From: Chlamydiota bacterium
GTDB taxonomy: Bacteria > Chlamydiota > Chlamydiia > Chlamydiales > Rhabdochlamydiaceae
NCBI GenBank assembly: GCA_027348355.1
Contig: DAIEPN010000175.1
Location: 1 to 8,878 of the forward strand
DNA: 8,878 bases
Direction of reading: 5' to 3'
Below the pieces are notes generated by a model. That model worked only from the letters and a program-made list of their open reading frames with translations. It was not told the origin of the DNA and ran no database searches. The translations under genes and the position numbers were made by a program. The number at the start of each line of letters is the position of its first letter. Within the stretch, counting starts at the first letter, position 1. This document shows positions 6,347 through 8,878 of the stretch, piece after piece.

Positions 6347-8503
6347 ATGAGCTATTTGCATTTGGATGATAGCGAAGCGAAAGCGAAATGGCAAAAGTGG
6401 TTCCAAGGTGCTCATTTCGGCAAAAAGCTAATGCTTGCGGTGGGTTTTATTCTCGGACTTGCGAGCTTTTTGCATTTTCGAGAAATCAATGTAGAAGTTC
6501 TTGAACTCAATAGTACCGCACAGAGTTACATAATCGGCCAAATCGATTTTGAGTTTCCTGATGTCGATGCGATGATGCTTCTAAAACAGGAACAGGTAAG
6601 GGACATCGATACGATTTATAAAATCGATCCCAAACAAATTTACCAGGGCTTTGTAGAATTTGAAACATACCTGGTTGAAAATCAAAATTGGCGTGAAAAA
6701 TCTCCTTATTATACTTTTGACGAAGTTCATAATGTTGCCGAAGCAGTAGAGAAGGCCTTAAAAAAATGGCGGTTCACTGACAAGAGAACTTTGAAGAAAA
6801 TGAATGATACTCATATTTCTTCTTCGTATTATTATAATTTTGTTCCCAAAGATCGAAAAAACATAGAAACACTCTCTAAAGACTTTTGGAGAACACTTCA
6901 AAAGACAAGTTTTCCTCCTCAATCTTATCCAGATAATATTGTAGATTTAGTGATTAGCTTTTTTATCGATAAAGAGTGGATCTTTCAAGAAGATTTGGCA
7001 AGACAGATCGAACTTCGTGAAATCGTTGAGGAGAGCATTCCTCAAAAATATACTAAATTTGAAGCGGGAAGAAGAATTATCGATGCAGGAGAGAAGGTTT
7101 CACCAAGGCATATTGCAATTCTCAATGCTATGAAAAGTGCGTTAACAAAAGAACGCAATTTATGGGAGACAATCAAGATTCTTGCAAGCATTCTTCTTTC
7201 TACGCTGCTCACCTTGATTGCAATTATGTACTTTAGAAGCAGGTTCAAAGATACTTTTACTTCTTTGAAAAAAATGACGCTTCTTGTGACGATCATTTTA
7301 GTGACTCTTGCCCTATCCAAAGCGGTAGAATATTTTTTACTTTATCAATCAAGTCACTTGATCGACGTTGTTCACTATCCTATTTTAGTTCCCTTTGCAG
7401 CGATCTTGATCACGGCACTTTTTGGTAGGACGGTAGCTCTTTTTGCATTGGCTTATTTAACAGTTATCTTATCCGTCTCGCTTGCTTTCCCTTATGAGAA
7501 CTTTTTAGCCATCAATTTAGTTTCCGGGGTTGCATCGATTTACTATGCTAAAACGATGCATAAAAGAAGAGATGTCTTTCTAGTTTGCGGGAAAGTTTGG
7601 CTTTGGTCTCTTGGGGTGATCTTAGCCTTTTCTTTAGGGAGCAACCAAATATGGAACAGTGCAGTCCTCTGGGACGGTGTGAGTGCGTTTGCATTCCTTT
7701 TTGCAATTGCTTTGATTATTATTGGGTTTTTACCTCTTCTTGAATCTATCTTCGATGTTATGACAGACATGAGCTTGATTGAATACATGGATCCAAATAA
7801 TGAACTTTTAAGACGTCTTAGTTTAGAGCTTCCTGGAACATATCAGCATTGTCTTGTTGTAGGGAATCTTTCTGAAGCCGCAGCTCAAGCAATCGGTGCG
7901 AATGGATTATTTTGTAGAGTCTCCACGCTTTACCATGATATTGGAAAACTTTCTAATCCACATTATTTTACTGAAAATCAACTAGGAGGATTTAATATCC
8001 ACCAGTTACTCACTCCAATTGAGTCTACTCAAGTCATCATGGCGCACGTACATGACGGGGAGATACTTGCAAGGAAACATCATCTTCCTCAAAGCTTTAT
8101 CGATATCATTAAAGAACATCATGGCACAACTCTTGTGTATTATTTTTATCGTAAATACCTTGATCAAAAAAAACAGGAATTTTCAGCAAGTGACGAGCTT
8201 TTATTTCGTTATGCAGGACCAAAACCTAAGACCAAGGAATCAGCAATTATTATGATCGCCGATTCCGTAGAGGCCACTTCACGCTCCATCGATGAGATTT
8301 CAGAGAAGGCCATTATTGAATTGGTTGATCGTGTTACTAGGGAAAAAACGGAAGATGGTCAGCTTGATGAATGTCAGCTCACATTTGAAGAATTAGGAAT
8401 TATCAAAAAAAGCTTTATAAAGACTTTGATTGTTACACTTCATTTACGTGTCAAATATCCAAAAAAAACTGAGAAGAAGAGGATACCCATTGATGGATGC
8501 TGA
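6347..8503 (+). CDS. pgpH: Membrane HD-domain phosphohydrolase, PgpH/YqfF family (cyclic di-AMP phosphodiesterase)
   Basis: Characterised family members (Listeria PgpH) hydrolyse the second messenger cyclic di-AMP to pApA. The 718-residue product has the family architecture. One N-terminal membrane segment (about 28-44) precedes an extracytoplasmic domain of about 225 residues ending in a GRRIIDAGEKVSPRHIAIL segment. Seven membrane segments follow (roughly 274-295, 310-332, 343-359, 362-381, 385-402, 411-430, 442-463), then a cytoplasmic HD domain. All expected metal-binding residues are visible: His501 in PGTYQHC, His530-Asp531 in YHDIGK, His567 in AHVHDGE, His591-His592 in EHHGT, and Asp639 in IADSVEA. 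Most of their spacings equal those I recall for Listeria PgpH. The gene is divergent from dnaX and overlaps the next gene by 11 bases. Substrate assignment is by family, not shown directly. Confidence 0.9.
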   Translation: MSYLHLDDSEAKAKWQKWFQGAHFGKKLMLAVGFILGLASFLHFREINVEVLELNSTAQSYIIGQIDFEFPDVDAMMLLKQEQVRDIDTIYKIDPKQIYQGFVEFETYLVENQNWREKSPYYTFDEVHNVAEAVEKALKKWRFTDKRTLKKMNDTHISSSYYYNFVPKDRKNIETLSKDFWRTLQKTSFPPQSYPDNIVDLVISFFIDKEWIFQEDLARQIELREIVEESIPQKYTKFEAGRRIIDAGEKVSPRHIAILNAMKSALTKERNLWETIKILASILLSTLLTLIAIMYFRSRFKDTFTSLKKMTLLVTIILVTLALSKAVEYFLLYQSSHLIDVVHYPILVPFAAILITALFGRTVALFALAYLTVILSVSLAFPYENFLAINLVSGVASIYYAKTMHKRRDVFLVCGKVWLWSLGVILAFSLGSNQIWNSAVLWDGVSAFAFLFAIALIIIGFLPLLESIFDVMTDMSLIEYMDPNNELLRRLSLELPGTYQHCLVVGNLSEAAAQAIGANGLFCRVSTLYHDIGKLSNPHYFTENQLGGFNIHQLLTPIESTQVIMAHVHDGEILARKHHLPQSFIDIIKEHHGTTLVYYFYRKYLDQKKQEFSASDELLFRYAGPKPKTKESAIIMIADSVEATSRSIDEISEKAIIELVDRVTREKTEDGQLDECQLTFEELGIIKKSFIKTLIVTLHLRVKYPKKTEKKRIPIDGC

Positions 8504-8878
8504 AATACAAAAAAGAGTGCAAGCTTGGCTCGATGGTCCCTATGATGTAGAAACGAAAGAAAAAATCGCTTATCTTCTTAAAGAAGATCCGAAACAACTG
8601 ATTGATGCGTTTTATACGGATTTGTCTTTTGGCACGGCAGGTCTTCGCGGTATCATGGGCGTGGGCACAAATCGGATGAATGAGTACATCGTGGAGATGA
8701 CAACTCAAGGCCTTTGTAACTATTTGCTTCAAAAAAAAAAATCGGAGCCTATCCACGTTGTCATAGGCTTTGACAGCCGTAACAACTCTTCTTTGTTTGC
8801 AGAAAAAACAGCCTCTGTCCTAGCGGCAAATGGAATCACAACTTATCTTTTGAGTGAAATACGTCCCACACCTTTTGT
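8493..8878 (+). CDS. Phosphoglucomutase/phosphomannomutase family protein, N-terminal part
   Basis: This alpha-D-phosphohexomutase family enzyme would interconvert hexose 1-phosphates and 6-phosphates, such as glucose or mannose, in the cytoplasm. Only the first 128 codons are in the window. Visible are the domain I entry motif LSFGTAGLRGIMGVGTNRMN (44-63), typical of the long PGM/PMM branch (B. subtilis PgcA type) rather than GlmM, and IGFDSRNNS (91-99), where PGM-type enzymes commonly read GxDSR. The catalytic serine loop (TxSHNP) lies beyond the right edge, so activity and specificity cannot be judged. The ATG at 8493 has an AAGAGGA ribosome binding sequence (8477-8483) 9 bases upstream and overlaps the end of the PgpH-like gene by 11 bases, so the two are almost certainly cotranscribed and probably translationally coupled. 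It contains an 11-A run. Confidence 0.93.
   Translation, partial: MDAEIQKRVQAWLDGPYDVETKEKIAYLLKEDPKQLIDAFYTDLSFGTAGLRGIMGVGTNRMNEYIVEMTTQGLCNYLLQKKKSEPIHVVIGFDSRNNSSLFAEKTASVLAANGITTYLLSEIRPTPF
8731..8741 (+). repeat. Eleven-adenine homopolymer inside the mutase gene
   Basis: Eleven consecutive A residues encode the end of a Gln codon and three Lys codons (residues 80-83). The open frame and the family motifs continue correctly on both sides, so the genomic length is in frame as given. Runs of this length are known slippage sites for RNA polymerase and a common source of sequencing error. Confidence 0.9.

Noticed and set aside
7348..7362. Inverted repeat ATCAAG-TCA-CTTGAT inside the PgpH-like gene
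   Set aside because: It is short, lies within a coding region between membrane segments, and has no associated promoter or repeat copy; a chance palindrome is the simplest reading.
8451..8756. Minus-strand open frame of 101 codons across the pgpH/mutase junction
   Set aside because: It is antisense to two genes with clear family motifs; its Phe-rich stretches simply reflect the poly-A runs on the other strand.

Overview
The window is an ordinary-looking bacterial chromosome segment, AT-rich and densely packed, with seven recognisable protein families and no RNA genes, mobile elements or CRISPR repeats that I can see. The gene set and order suggest a member of the Chlamydiota, probably an 'environmental' lineage rather than Chlamydia itself. 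A ptsH-ptsI pair next to ybaB-dnaX matches, from memory, the C. trachomatis neighbourhood of ptsH, ptsI, a small YbaB-like gene and dnaX. The DnaX tail and the PgpH-like protein also look chlamydial. This is an inference from protein character and gene order; I cannot name the genus.

Layout, left to right. (1) 1-1218, minus: type II NADH dehydrogenase (ndh), with only its extreme C-terminus outside the window. (2) 1219-1400: divergent intergenic region with weak candidate promoters both ways and a hairpin that reaches into the hprK ribosome binding site. (3) 1401-4381, plus: hprK-ptsH-ptsI, three overlapping genes encoding HPr kinase/phosphorylase, HPr and Enzyme I. (4) 4385-6176, minus: dnaX followed by ybaB, converging on ptsI with a 3-base gap. 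(5) 6177-6346: divergent A/T-rich intergenic region. (6) 6347-8878, plus: a membrane HD-domain phosphohydrolase of the PgpH/YqfF (c-di-AMP phosphodiesterase) family, overlapping by 11 bases a phosphoglucomutase/phosphomannomutase that runs off the right edge.

How the genes fit together. HprK, HPr and EI form a complete PEP-dependent phosphorelay plus its ATP-dependent regulator: EI His197 to HPr His16, and HprK acting on HPr Ser47. No sugar permease (EII) gene is in the window, so a regulatory rather than transport role is possible. DnaX and YbaB are the usual replication clamp-loader/nucleoid-protein pair, here without recR. The PgpH-like protein would degrade cyclic di-AMP, and its tight coupling to a sugar-phosphate mutase hints at a link between second-messenger turnover and central or envelope sugar metabolism. 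Both intergenic regions are under 200 bases, and no stretch over 300 bases lacks a gene. I found no clearly new system. The most interesting points are the nested GTG-started PTS relay, the hairpin over the hprK ribosome binding site, the PDE-mutase coupling and an 11-A run inside the mutase gene.
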